From Bacteroidales bacterium (GTDB lineage Bacteria; Bacteroidota; Bacteroidia; Bacteroidales; UBA932): DNA of 64,000 bases. Shown piece after piece: positions 1 to 8,640 of this stretch. The notes below the pieces were generated by a model. That model was not told the DNA's origin. It was given only the letters and a program-made list of their open reading frames with translations, and ran no database searches. The DNA is taken from NCBI GenBank assembly GCA_016281015.1, contig JAEEHS010000013.1, positions 1 to 64,000 of the forward strand. Reading direction: 5' to 3'. Each line of letters starts with the position of its first letter. Within the stretch, counting starts at the first letter, position 1. Position numbers and translations under genes: made by a program.

Positions 1-1050
<1,050 letters not shown>

Positions 1051-1265
1051 TTTTCTCTTGTGAATCATCCTACGGACGCCTCGCGGCTCCGCAGGCTGCT
1101 CTTGCCTTTGAAATTGCAGTCCCTATTCTCTAAACGAAAATATCCATTTAAATCATACAGACTATCTATCTATTGCTTTACCTCTTTGATCTTTTCTCTC
1201 AATCTTGTCAATGAACTCAAGGCCTTCAAGGCCGTAAAAAATCCCGCTTTTCTCAAACGGGACTG

Positions 1266-1296
1266 CAAAGGTACTAACTTTTTCCGAACTGACAAA
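1266..1296 (-). promoter_or_regulatory. Promoter of the 23S rRNA gene
   Basis: On the minus strand a -33 TTTG (1293-1296) and a -7 TACCTTTG (1266-1273) are separated by 19 bp. This is a perfect match to the Bacteroidota sigma-ABfr consensus TTTG-N19-21-TAnnTTTG. Transcription would start near 1260 and run about 210 nt before the mature 23S end, so the 23S gene appears to be transcribed without a 16S gene in front. Confidence 0.75.
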
Positions 1297-1337
1297 TTTT
1301 TTCGTGAAAATATTCTTAAAAAATCGAAATAATTTTC

Positions 1338-1364
1338 TTGTTATTCAAATTTTGCATATCTTTG
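1338..1364 (+). promoter_or_regulatory. argR promoter
   Basis: A -7 box TATCTTTG lies at 1357-1364 with a TTG at 1338-1340, a spacing of 16 bp and slightly shorter than usual. The predicted transcription start, about 1369, falls at the edge of the ARG-box-like operator, as expected for autorepression. Confidence 0.6.
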
Positions 1365-1373
1365 CAAAGATTT

Positions 1374-1407
1374 CGCATAAATATTCAGAAAATATGCAAA
1401 ATATACA
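1374..1407 (+). promoter_or_regulatory. ARG-box-like operator pair upstream of argR
   Basis: Bases 1374-1387 match the ArgR-binding consensus TGNATWWWWATNCA at 13 of 14 positions (C replaces the first T). A second, weaker copy one base short starts at 1395 (TGCAA-AAT-ATACA) and covers the argR start codon. The spacing resembles the paired 18-bp ARG boxes known from other bacteria. The site lies between promoter and coding sequence, which fits autorepression by ArgR. ArgR binding here is inferred, not shown. Confidence 0.6.
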
Positions 1408-1840
1408 GAAACGGCAGGCCGCCATCGCCGACATCATATCATCCCGGAGCATCCTTAGCCAGGAAGAGCTGCTTCTCGCCCTTCGGGAAGAGGGAATCGA
1501 GACCACGCAGGCGACCCTCTCCCGCGACCTGAAGGCCCTCCGCGTCTCAAAAGTCCAGGGAGAAGGATACGCGCTTCCTCAAAAGGGGACCCCGCGCAGC
1601 GTCCAGGCACCCCTCGGGGCGGGCGTCATCAGCGCAGAGGTGTCCGGCCAGATGGCCGTCGTCAAAACCCACCCCGGCTTTGCCGGAGCCATCGCTTCCC
1701 TGGTCGACCGCCACACCCTCCCCGGCGTAATGGGCACGATTGCCGGCGACGACACGGTCCTGATGATTCTGCGCACAGGCACCGATCCCAAAGCGCTGAT
1801 GAAGGCGCTGACTCCTATTATAAACGAACCAGACAAATGA
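1394..1840 (+). CDS. argR: Arginine repressor ArgR
   Basis: This 148-residue protein has the usual ArgR length and layout. An N-terminal winged helix-turn-helix carries the DNA-contact motif TQATLSRDL (residues 38-46). The C-terminal oligomerisation domain contains KTHPGFAGAIASL (91-103) and the arginine-binding signature GTIAGDDT (114-121, with the paired Asp 119-120). In-frame starts further upstream exist, but the ATG at 1394 gives a normal ArgR N terminus and lies downstream of the promoter and operator. The stop codon overlaps the next start (ATGA). The repressor and its operator look intact even though the biosynthetic operon behind it appears to be lost. Confidence 0.95.
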   Translation: MQNIQKRQAAIADIISSRSILSQEELLLALREEGIETTQATLSRDLKALRVSKVQGEGYALPQKGTPRSVQAPLGAGVISAEVSGQMAVVKTHPGFAGAIASLVDRHTLPGVMGTIAGDDTVLMILRTGTDPKALMKALTPIINEPDK

Positions 1841-2220
1841 AACCCTTTACCATCTGCGTAGCGACGGAAGAGCACCTCGGCTATGCAAAAGATGTCAGCG
1901 AGGCCCTCGCAGATGCTGCCAAAGCCAGCGGAACCGGCCTGGCCATCCTGCTCTTTGCCCTGCCCCAGGTCGAGATCCAGGAAGGGCTGATGGACAAGCC
2001 CCTTTATCAAAGCAGTTTCTGTGTCGAAGAGGTCAACCGCCGCGTGCGGGAAGGCGCTGCGTTCCGGGATGCCTACCGCGCCGTCGGCGAGGAGGTGGCC
2101 GCCGGAACGTTCCGCTTCGAAGGATCCCTGCACCATACACACGAAGGATCGCTTGGCAATCTCTGTAACGAGCAGATCGCCAAGCGATTCCAAACGATTG
2201 TTTCCGCCTTCGAGAACTAA
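1837..2220 (+). pseudogene. In-frame fusion remnant: start of GNAT acetyltransferase joined to C terminus of argininosuccinate lyase (argH)
   Basis: The 127-residue frame is a composite. Residues 1 to about 35, with the pattern EEHLGYAKDVSEAL...AAKASGTG, match the start of the GNAT (N-acetylglutamate synthase-like) protein usually encoded right after argR in Bacteroidales. Residues from about 42 onward (LPQVEI, SSFCVEEVNR, FRDAYRAVG, HHTHEGSLGNLCNEQI at 99-114) match the last ~85 residues of Bacteroidales ArgH. The acetyl-CoA-binding part of the first enzyme and the active-site core of ArgH are missing. The join lies near 1939-1963. The simplest reading is one deletion that removed the whole arginine operon between these genes and stayed in frame. 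It starts by ATGA overlap with argR and ends convergent with pepT. Assembly error cannot be excluded from sequence alone. Confidence 0.75.
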
Positions 2221-3437
2221 CAGGCGTAGAGGCTGATAAGGTTCAGGACCACCTCCGACGCCTTCTCAATACTCTCCAGCGGCACGAATTCCATCTTTCC
2301 ATGGAAATTCAGTCCGCCCGCAAAGATATTCGGGCAGGGCAGGCCCTTGAAGGAGAGGTTCGCCCCGTCGGTACCGCCGCGGATGGGCTGGATTTTCGGC
2401 TGGACACCGGCCATTTCCATGGCCTTGACCGCCTTCTCGACGATGTGGTAGTGCGGCTCCACCTGCTCCCGCATATTATAATAGGAGTCTTTCAGCTCCA
2501 GGGCGGCCGTTCCTTCACCGTATTTGGCATTGATAAAGGCGACAACCTGCCGGATCAGGGCTTTGCGGGATTCGAATTTGGCCCGGTCATGATCCCGGAT
2601 GATATAGGCAAAATCGGCGCTTTCCACACTCCCCTTGTAGGAAATGATATGGAAAAAGCCCTCATAGCCCTCGGTGTACTCCGGACGTTCGGCCACCGGC
2701 AGCAGGGCGTTGAGTTCCATCCCGATAAGGATGGCGTTCCGCATCTTGCCCTTGGCATAACCGGGATGGACATTGCAGCCCTGGATATGGATCTTGGCCG
2801 AAGCGGCATTGAAATTCTCGAACTCCAGTTCGCCGATTTCCCCACCGTCCATCGTATAGGCATAGTCCGCTCCGAAGCGCTTGACGTCGAATTTCACGAC
2901 TCCACGGCCGATTTCCTCGTCCGGGGTGAATCCGATTTTGACGGGGCCGTGCTTGAATTCCGGATGCTCCACCAGATACTGGACCGCCTGCATGATCTCC
3001 GCCACGCCGGCTTTGTCATCCGCGCCGAGAAGCGTCGTTCCGTCGGTCGTAATCAGGGTCTGCCCCTTGTAATGGAGCATCTCCGGGAACTCGGAGGGCT
3101 TCAGGAAAAGGCCGGGGACACCCTTGAGGGGAATCTCGCCGCCGTCATAGTTCGGGACAATCTGCGGCTTCACATCCGCGCCGGATGCGTCAGGGGCCGT
3201 GTCGACATGGGCGATGAAACCGACCGCCGGCACATCCTTGTCCAGGTTGGATGGGATGGAGGCCATCACGTAGCCATATTCATCGAGGGTAACCTCCACG
3301 CCGAGCGCCTGCAGCTCATCCCGCAGCATTTTCAACAGGTTCCACTGCTTCGCGGTCGAGGGTTGGGACTCGGATTCTTCGCTGCTCTGCGTGTCCACGG
3401 AGACATAGCGCAGAAATCTGTCAAGTATCTTTTCCAT
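2217..3437 (-). CDS. pepT: Peptidase T (tripeptide aminopeptidase, M20B)
   Basis: This cytoplasmic zinc aminopeptidase removes the N-terminal residue from tripeptides. The 406-residue length is normal. The metal ligands known for PepT can be placed: H77 and D79 in AHVDTAPD, D140 in LGADDKAG, E174/E175 in TPDEEIG, D197 in YTMDGGE and H379 in NFHGKME. It starts 6 nt after the stop of the OPT transporter gene, so the two are probably one transcript in which imported oligopeptides are passed to this peptidase. Its stop codon overlaps the opposite-strand stop of the arg remnant (shared CTAA). Confidence 0.96.
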   Translation of the reverse strand: MEKILDRFLRYVSVDTQSSEESESQPSTAKQWNLLKMLRDELQALGVEVTLDEYGYVMASIPSNLDKDVPAVGFIAHVDTAPDASGADVKPQIVPNYDGGEIPLKGVPGLFLKPSEFPEMLHYKGQTLITTDGTTLLGADDKAGVAEIMQAVQYLVEHPEFKHGPVKIGFTPDEEIGRGVVKFDVKRFGADYAYTMDGGEIGELEFENFNAASAKIHIQGCNVHPGYAKGKMRNAILIGMELNALLPVAERPEYTEGYEGFFHIISYKGSVESADFAYIIRDHDRAKFESRKALIRQVVAFINAKYGEGTAALELKDSYYNMREQVEPHYHIVEKAVKAMEMAGVQPKIQPIRGGTDGANLSFKGLPCPNIFAGGLNFHGKMEFVPLESIEKASEVVLNLISLYAC

Positions 3438-3443
3438 TCTTGC

Positions 3444-5387
3444 TTATTGTTTGATCAGTCGGGGCACGTTCAGGGATGCAAAAATCGTATAGGCAACCAG
3501 GGCCAGGAAGGGAACGATGGCCACGGCCTCACCCCAGGCGGCATTCCACTCGGTGAGGAAGATGTCCACGTTCGCGAATTTCAGAATGGCACTCACCACA
3601 CCCATCAGCGCGCCGCCGGCGATGAAACCGGAAGCGATGAGCGTGCCTTTTTCCTGCCGGGCGGCATTCAGGGCCGCGTCTTTTGAACGCGTGGAGACGA
3701 ACCAGGAGATGGCGCCGCCGACCACGAGCGGGAGGTTCAGGTCGATCGGAATGAACATTCCGAGGGCGAAGGGCAGGGCCGGTACCTTGCAGAAATTCAG
3801 CACGATGGCAATCGCGGCGCCGATGCCGTACAGGAGCCAGGGAGCCCCCGAGCCCGACATCAAGGGCTGGATGACCGCCGCCATGGCATTGGCCTGGGGA
3901 GCGACCAGCGCCTGGTCCCCAGTAAAGCCATAGGTCTTGTTCAGCACCAGCATCACCCCGCAGACTGTCACCGCAGAGACCGCGACGCCGAGGAATTTCC
4001 ATCCTTCCTGCTTGCGGGGCGTGGAACCGATCCAGTAACCGATCTTGAGGTCCGTGATGAACGAACCGGCAACCGAAAGGGCCGTACACACAACGCCGCC
4101 GATCACCAGCGCCGCCACCATGCCCGCATTGCCTTTCAGGCCCACCGCCACCAGTACCAGCGAGGCGACAATGAGGGTCATCAGCGTCATGCCGCTGACC
4201 GGATTGGATCCCACGATGGCGATGGCGTTGGCCGCCACCGTCGTAAAGAGGAAGGAAATGACGGCAACAATCAGCAATCCGACCAACGCCTGCCAGACAT
4301 TGTTGACCACCCCGCCGAAAGCGAAGAAGGCAAAGATGCAGATCAGGGCGATCACGATGCCCCAGACGATGGTCTTCATCGGCATATCCTCCTCGGTACG
4401 CGCCACCTTCCCCTCCACGGCGCCCGGCTTCCGGCGGAACTCACTGACCGCCAGCGAAGCCGCGCTCTTGATGACGCTGAAACTCTTGATGATGCCAATC
4501 ACCCCGGCCGTCGCAATGCCGCCGATACCGATATGACGTGCATAATCCTTGAAAATCTGCTCGGGAGCCATCTCCACGCCGCCCCAGATGAGGTTCATCA
4601 GCGGAATGATCACGAGCCAGACCAGCAGCGAACCGCAGCAGATGATGAAGGAGTATTTCAGGCCCACGATGTACCCCAGGCCCAGCACCGCCGCGCCCGT
4701 ATTCATCTTCAGGACCACTTTTGCCTTGTCCGCCAGCGCCGCTCCCCAGCCCATCACCGTGGTGGAAACCGTCTCGGCCCAGGCGCCGAAGGTCGCGATG
4801 ACAAAGTCGTACAGGCCGCCGATCACCCCGGCCGCCACGAGCGTCTTCGCGCTCGAGCCGCCTCCTTCCCCGCTGACGAGGACCTGGGTGGTCGCCGTCG
4901 CCTCCGGGAACGGATACTTCCCGTGCATTTCCTTCACGAAATACTTCCGGAACGGAATCAGGAACAGGATGCCAAGCACCCCGCCCAGCAGCGAGCTCAG
5001 CACCATCTGGAAGAAATTCACCTCAATGCCGAGGATGTAGATGGCCGGAAGGGTGAAGATCGCCCCGGCGACGACCGAGCCCGAACAGCCCCCGATGGAC
5101 TGGATGATCACATTCTGGGCGAGGCCGTCCTTCTTCCGGAGGGCGGAGGTCATTCCCACGGCGATGATCGCGATCGGGATCGCCGCCTCGAAGACCTGCC
5201 CGACCTTGAGGCCGAGATAGGCCGCCGCGGCGGAAAAGAGAATGGCCATCAACACGCCGACTGTGACCGAATAGGGCGTCACTTCGGCATAATTCTTCTG
5301 CGGGGACAGCAGAGGCTTGTACTCCTCCCCCTCCTTAAGCGGCCGCTGCGCATTCTCCGGCAGCGAAAGCGGTTTCTTGTTTTCCAT
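3444..5387 (-). CDS. OPT-family oligopeptide transporter
   Basis: The protein has 647 residues and about 14-16 hydrophobic segments, typical of the OPT superfamily of proton-coupled peptide (or metal-chelate) importers. The N-terminal part contains the family-like SIGGCSGSVVAGAIF and the KYPFPEATATTQVL region. The ATG at 5387 is chosen because the reading frame upstream of it lies in the promoter and has no family resemblance. The -7 promoter box ends only 5 nt before this ATG. pepT follows after 6 nt, supporting a peptide substrate over metal chelates, although the specificity is inferred from context only. Confidence 0.93.
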   Translation of the reverse strand: MENKKPLSLPENAQRPLKEGEEYKPLLSPQKNYAEVTPYSVTVGVLMAILFSAAAAYLGLKVGQVFEAAIPIAIIAVGMTSALRKKDGLAQNVIIQSIGGCSGSVVAGAIFTLPAIYILGIEVNFFQMVLSSLLGGVLGILFLIPFRKYFVKEMHGKYPFPEATATTQVLVSGEGGGSSAKTLVAAGVIGGLYDFVIATFGAWAETVSTTVMGWGAALADKAKVVLKMNTGAAVLGLGYIVGLKYSFIICCGSLLVWLVIIPLMNLIWGGVEMAPEQIFKDYARHIGIGGIATAGVIGIIKSFSVIKSAASLAVSEFRRKPGAVEGKVARTEEDMPMKTIVWGIVIALICIFAFFAFGGVVNNVWQALVGLLIVAVISFLFTTVAANAIAIVGSNPVSGMTLMTLIVASLVLVAVGLKGNAGMVAALVIGGVVCTALSVAGSFITDLKIGYWIGSTPRKQEGWKFLGVAVSAVTVCGVMLVLNKTYGFTGDQALVAPQANAMAAVIQPLMSGSGAPWLLYGIGAAIAIVLNFCKVPALPFALGMFIPIDLNLPLVVGGAISWFVSTRSKDAALNAARQEKGTLIASGFIAGGALMGVVSAILKFANVDIFLTEWNAAWGEAVAIVPFLALVAYTIFASLNVPRLIKQ

Positions 5388-5392
5388 AAGGA

Positions 5393-5400
5393 CAAAGATA
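5393..5400 (-). promoter_or_regulatory. -7 promoter box of the OPT transporter, 5 nt before the ATG
   Basis: TATCTTTG (minus strand) is followed by TCCTT and then the ATG at 5387. Because transcription in Bacteroidota normally starts a few nt after this box, the mRNA would begin at or next to the start codon. No clear -33 TTTG is visible upstream. Confidence 0.6.
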
Positions 5401-5412
5401 CGAAAAAATATG

Positions 5413-5449
5413 AAAAATGCGGCCCGCAGACGTACACTGGCGGGCCGCA
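5413..5449 (-). terminator. Intrinsic terminator after the 5477-8221 lipoprotein gene
   Basis: A perfect 10-bp stem TGCGGCCCGC/GCGGGCCGCA (5418-5427 and 5440-5449) with a 12-nt loop is followed on the minus strand by TTTTT. It lies 28 bases past the stop of the lipoprotein gene and just upstream of the OPT promoter, so it insulates the two units. Confidence 0.85.
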
Positions 5450-5476
5450 CTTTCCTATACACGTCTCTATGACGGA

Positions 5477-8221
5477 TCATCGTTTGTCAGCGGAGACCTT
5501 CTTGGGTTTTAAGACCGCTTCTTTGGAAGATTCAGGCCTTCCGCTCTTTGCTGCGGCACGAGAAGGAGACGGATCCGCCGAACCGACTTTCGTGATGTAA
5601 GAGGGGATGGAACTGAACGTATAAGTCACGCCCTTGCCGGCATTGCTCCCTGCATCCTCTCCCAGTATTCCATAGAAGCCATACGAGTAAACATATTGCT
5701 CATAACCCCGCCAGCAGCCGGCCGTTACAGGGTAGGTTCCATTTTCAAACGTTACGGTCATCAACACGTCCGGTTCTGTATTATTGCCCGGATAGCCGTA
5801 ATAAGTCGTGGTTCCATCGGTGAAACGGCCCCTCAATCTCAGCGTAACAGAGCCATAGCTGGATGTGTAGGTCCCAGGGATATCCTGCTCCATCAAGACA
5901 AAGGAATGATCTTTGAACAGCGCGGTAGCCACGGCTCCGGACGGGCCCGGAATACCAGAAATCGTGTAAGTACTTCCATTCACCGCTTCCGAAATCACCC
6001 AGGTCTGAGTCCCGACAGTAAAGGTTCCGAGGAAATCATCATAATTGGCTGTAGGAGCGACATAAGGCTTGACCGACGAAGGAAGCGGTGCAAAAGCCGC
6101 CTCCGAGACCTGGCCGCCGACAAGACTCCACAACTCCATGTAATTGAAGGTGTAATCCTTTCCGCCAAAGCTGACCGTATTGGGAGTAATGTCATAGGAG
6201 CCGTCATCCAATGCGCTCACGAAGAAAATGGGCTGAGGATCGGAGTAATTGATATTCAGGCCGAAGAAATCATCACTGGCCGAGGCATAGGCCTCGCCGG
6301 AAAGGGTAAGACCCGTATAGCTTCCGACATCGCCGAATGACTTCTCCATGAAGGCAAACTTTCCATCCACATACCGTCCGTCAAGATCCATACCGCCAAG
6401 GCCAAGCACATCCGCCTTCACCTTGTAGGATACTCCAACCTCATCCGGCTCAATCGTCCAAACCGTATTTGCAATCACCCACTCTCCGACGAAGTCCCCG
6501 TAAGAAGCCGCGACATGCGGATCGATATAAGCCTCTTCGACAATCGTCTTCCACGGCTCGTCACCTTTATAGGTGGTAAAGGCAACATAGTATGTGCCGC
6601 CCTTGACATTGGCAGGGAAGTTCACGACACCGGGGCCGCTGGAAACGGCGGTTCCGTTGCCCGCGACGATCGCAGCGACGGCCTCATCATAATCTGCGGA
6701 CACAGCATAATATCCCGCCGTCAAGTCATTTCCGATAACGAAATCAGCACTGAACTGATGCTGCTCGGCTGTGGATGCGGCTGTTTCCGCGCCGAGAGAG
6801 AAGCCGGTGGCATAGTCAAGCGGCTCGCATCCGGGGAACACGATCTGAATGTTTCCATTCATCCAGAGCCAGTAGTTCAGATAACCCGTATCGGTATAAT
6901 AGACCGGAGCAAGCTGGATATTGGCAGGCGAGACGCCATCGTCCTTATATTTGAGAACTTTGCTGTACGAAATGTCCGGCAGCGTATTCGTCCGATCGAA
7001 TGAGGTGACATTCAAAAGACGGATGGCGGTATGATTTGACTTGATCAGCATACCTGGAACGTCTCCACTGTAGACGCCGGTTTGGAGACCGGTACCGAAG
7101 GATACCAGATCGGCGGACGGGACCGTCAGACCTCCATACACACTGCCTTCCGCCAATTTTCCGAAAGTCAGATACGGACTGGGCGCCGTGACGGCAACGG
7201 AAGGGACATAGCCCGTCTCAGCAATCCATACTGCATAAGGATTATTGATCCGGTAGCCGCTTTCCGTATCCTGTTCAAGCGTTACATCCACGTAAACTCC
7301 GTTACCGAAGATGACGGAATCATTGTAACGGGCGGTGCCGACCGTTTTCCAGGGTAATGCATTGACAGGAGAAAGCTCCGTGATTATATTCCTTTCAATC
7401 ACGATATCCTTCTTGGTGGTGACGGAATAAATCACGCTCTGGGAAGCGTCGCAAAGCTGAAACTCCGCACCGGATGTCAGCGTACCCACCGGGAGCGGCC
7501 AGTAAAGGTCCACCTTTCCATTGGCCGGAGTAACGACGGCATAACTCATCTGAGAACCACCGCTGACATAGTTCGACATCTTGATTGTCGCATCTTCCAC
7601 CGCAAAAGTGCCCCATACCTCCTCATTGGAGTTAAGGATCATAAAGGTCGCGCCTGCGTCATCCGGCACGTTGTAGAATGTCAGGTGAATGATCCCCTGG
7701 GCAGACTGGAACTTATAAGAACCGTCCTGCTGGAGACTGCCCACGAGAGCGAGATTCTTCATCGGAGAAGAATCGCCGACATAAGCGAGCGTGCCGTTGA
7801 TCGGCGTGTCCTCGCCCCCTCTGTTATAGAAAAAGCGCTGAGGAAGCGTAACACTCAAGGTCTCGCCGGTAACATCCGGATTGAGATACTGCGGATACAC
7901 GGCATAGGTGGACGGGCGATAATAATCCAGCACCGTTCCTGTGAATTCTGCAGATGCGCCTGCATCCGCAGTCTGGAAATTCGCGAAGCCGATTCCATCC
8001 CCGCCATCGCTCAACTGCACGCGGATTATGTCTCCAGAGAGCCAGGAGAAGGTTTTATGGTCGGCATAGGCCGTCTTGGTGCCATCCTCGACAAAGGCTT
8101 TTATGCTGATTTCGGTTCCATTCTCTGAAATCGGTTCCTTCACCGGGTCTGCGATTTCAATCTCTTTTGCGCAGGAAACAATAGCTCCGAGCGCGACGAG
8201 GCAATACACTGACTTTTTCAT
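5477..8221 (-). CDS. Large surface lipoprotein with fimbrillin-like N terminus and two GxW modules
   Basis: The 914-residue protein has a lipoprotein signal peptide (lipobox IVSC, Cys17). Residues ~30-300 resemble the N-terminal domain of fimbrillin/Mfa-like proteins (GTEISIKAFVEDGTKTAY, then SWLSGDIIRV). A middle domain of unknown type runs to ~490, followed by an Fn3-like stretch. Two copies of a module start at residues 574 (YGDFVGEWVI) and 727 (YDDFLGTFTV) with a matching YTISGI element. The same module is found in four other lipoproteins of this region. The tail is basic. The ATG at 8221 is preceded by AAAGGA. An alternative start at 8248 overlaps the stop of the small upstream ORF (TGATG) and would allow translational coupling. 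Ligand unknown; probably exposed on the cell surface. Confidence 0.8.
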   Translation of the reverse strand: MKKSVYCLVALGAIVSCAKEIEIADPVKEPISENGTEISIKAFVEDGTKTAYADHKTFSWLSGDIIRVQLSDGGDGIGFANFQTADAGASAEFTGTVLDYYRPSTYAVYPQYLNPDVTGETLSVTLPQRFFYNRGGEDTPINGTLAYVGDSSPMKNLALVGSLQQDGSYKFQSAQGIIHLTFYNVPDDAGATFMILNSNEEVWGTFAVEDATIKMSNYVSGGSQMSYAVVTPANGKVDLYWPLPVGTLTSGAEFQLCDASQSVIYSVTTKKDIVIERNIITELSPVNALPWKTVGTARYNDSVIFGNGVYVDVTLEQDTESGYRINNPYAVWIAETGYVPSVAVTAPSPYLTFGKLAEGSVYGGLTVPSADLVSFGTGLQTGVYSGDVPGMLIKSNHTAIRLLNVTSFDRTNTLPDISYSKVLKYKDDGVSPANIQLAPVYYTDTGYLNYWLWMNGNIQIVFPGCEPLDYATGFSLGAETAASTAEQHQFSADFVIGNDLTAGYYAVSADYDEAVAAIVAGNGTAVSSGPGVVNFPANVKGGTYYVAFTTYKGDEPWKTIVEEAYIDPHVAASYGDFVGEWVIANTVWTIEPDEVGVSYKVKADVLGLGGMDLDGRYVDGKFAFMEKSFGDVGSYTGLTLSGEAYASASDDFFGLNINYSDPQPIFFVSALDDGSYDITPNTVSFGGKDYTFNYMELWSLVGGQVSEAAFAPLPSSVKPYVAPTANYDDFLGTFTVGTQTWVISEAVNGSTYTISGIPGPSGAVATALFKDHSFVLMEQDIPGTYTSSYGSVTLRLRGRFTDGTTTYYGYPGNNTEPDVLMTVTFENGTYPVTAGCWRGYEQYVYSYGFYGILGEDAGSNAGKGVTYTFSSIPSYITKVGSADPSPSRAAAKSGRPESSKEAVLKPKKVSADKR

Positions 8222-8247
8222 CTTGCAATCCTTTTTTCGGTGAAACA

Positions 8248-8391
8248 TCAGGACCAGGGGTTGATGACAACTCCGGAATCGTCCAGGTCCTCGCCTGTAG
8301 AGCCGCCGATTCCGACTGTCGAATCCAGGAAACTGAATTCAAACTGCAGATCCTTGACCCGCAGCATGGGGATGAGATAGCACTTTTTCAT
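8248..8391 (-). CDS. Small 47-residue peptide, hypothetical
   Basis: An ATG at 8391 opens a 48-codon frame beginning MKKCYLIPMLRVKDL and ending DDSGVVINPWS, with a Gly/Ser-rich centre and acidic cluster (GIGGSTGEDLDD). It has its own -7/-33 promoter upstream and ends in a TGA that overlaps a possible start of the following lipoprotein gene. The layout MKK-x-Y-x-x-P, a central hydrophobic stretch, then a Gly/Asp-rich tail resembles the many short unstudied Bacteroidales peptides encoded next to surface lipoproteins. It has no signal peptide. Function unknown. Confidence 0.65.
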   Translation of the reverse strand: MKKCYLIPMLRVKDLQFEFSFLDSTVGIGGSTGEDLDDSGVVINPWS

Positions 8392-8580
8392 AACTTGTTA
8401 AGACTCTTTTGAATGGACTGATAATACACTACCTCGCAAATATATTATTATTTTTTAAAAACAAAATTTATTCATCATATCTTATTGATTCAACGATTGT
8501 TACGACTATCACACCACTAACAGTTTTTGTTTTTCCAACCCTCAATGCTTACAATTTGAAACCTCGCGTACAAGAAACAC
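8392..8580. other. Intergenic AT-rich region before the small-peptide unit
   Basis: Apart from the promoter at 8437-8466 nothing else is recognised. The composition is much more AT-rich than the surrounding genes, as expected for a promoter region between two transcription units. Confidence 0.6.
8437..8466 (-). promoter_or_regulatory. Promoter for the small peptide and the 5477-8221 lipoprotein
   Basis: Minus-strand -33 TTTTG (8462-8466) and -7 TATATTTG (8437-8444) are spaced by 17 bp. The 5' leader to the small ORF is about 40 nt. Together with the terminator at 8581-8611 this marks the start of a separate two-gene unit. Confidence 0.65.
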
Positions 8581-8611
8581 AAAAAAAATCCCGCGCCGTA
8601 GCGGCGCGGGA
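8581..8611 (-). terminator. Intrinsic terminator after the collagen-like lipoprotein gene
   Basis: A strong GC-rich stem TCCCGCGCCG/CGGCGCGGGA (8589-8611) with a 3-nt loop is followed on the minus strand by eight Ts. It lies 30 bases after the stop at 8641 and ends the long minus-strand transcript that starts at the SusC/SusD region. Confidence 0.9.
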
Positions 8612-8640
8612 AATCATTTTACTACTTCTATATCAAAAAC

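Larger units (their letters stand above)
1051..1393. other. Intergenic region between 23S rRNA and argR
   Basis: This 343-base stretch holds no gene. It contains the 23S leader and promoter on the minus strand and the argR promoter and operator on the plus strand. Within the leader is a small palindrome, GGCC-TTGAA-GGCC (about 1220-1232), and a GTTCATTGAC-like stretch resembling the tRNA-to-23S spacer of Bacteroidales rRNA operons. A 5-bp stem followed by six Ts on the minus strand (1236-1262) lies almost on the expected transcription start. It looks like a weak terminator, possibly for a transcript coming from further upstream. Confidence 0.7.

Noticed and set aside
2301..3686. Long plus-strand frame of 461 codons
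   Set aside because: Antisense shadow of pepT caused by high GC and codon bias; pepT has all family motifs.
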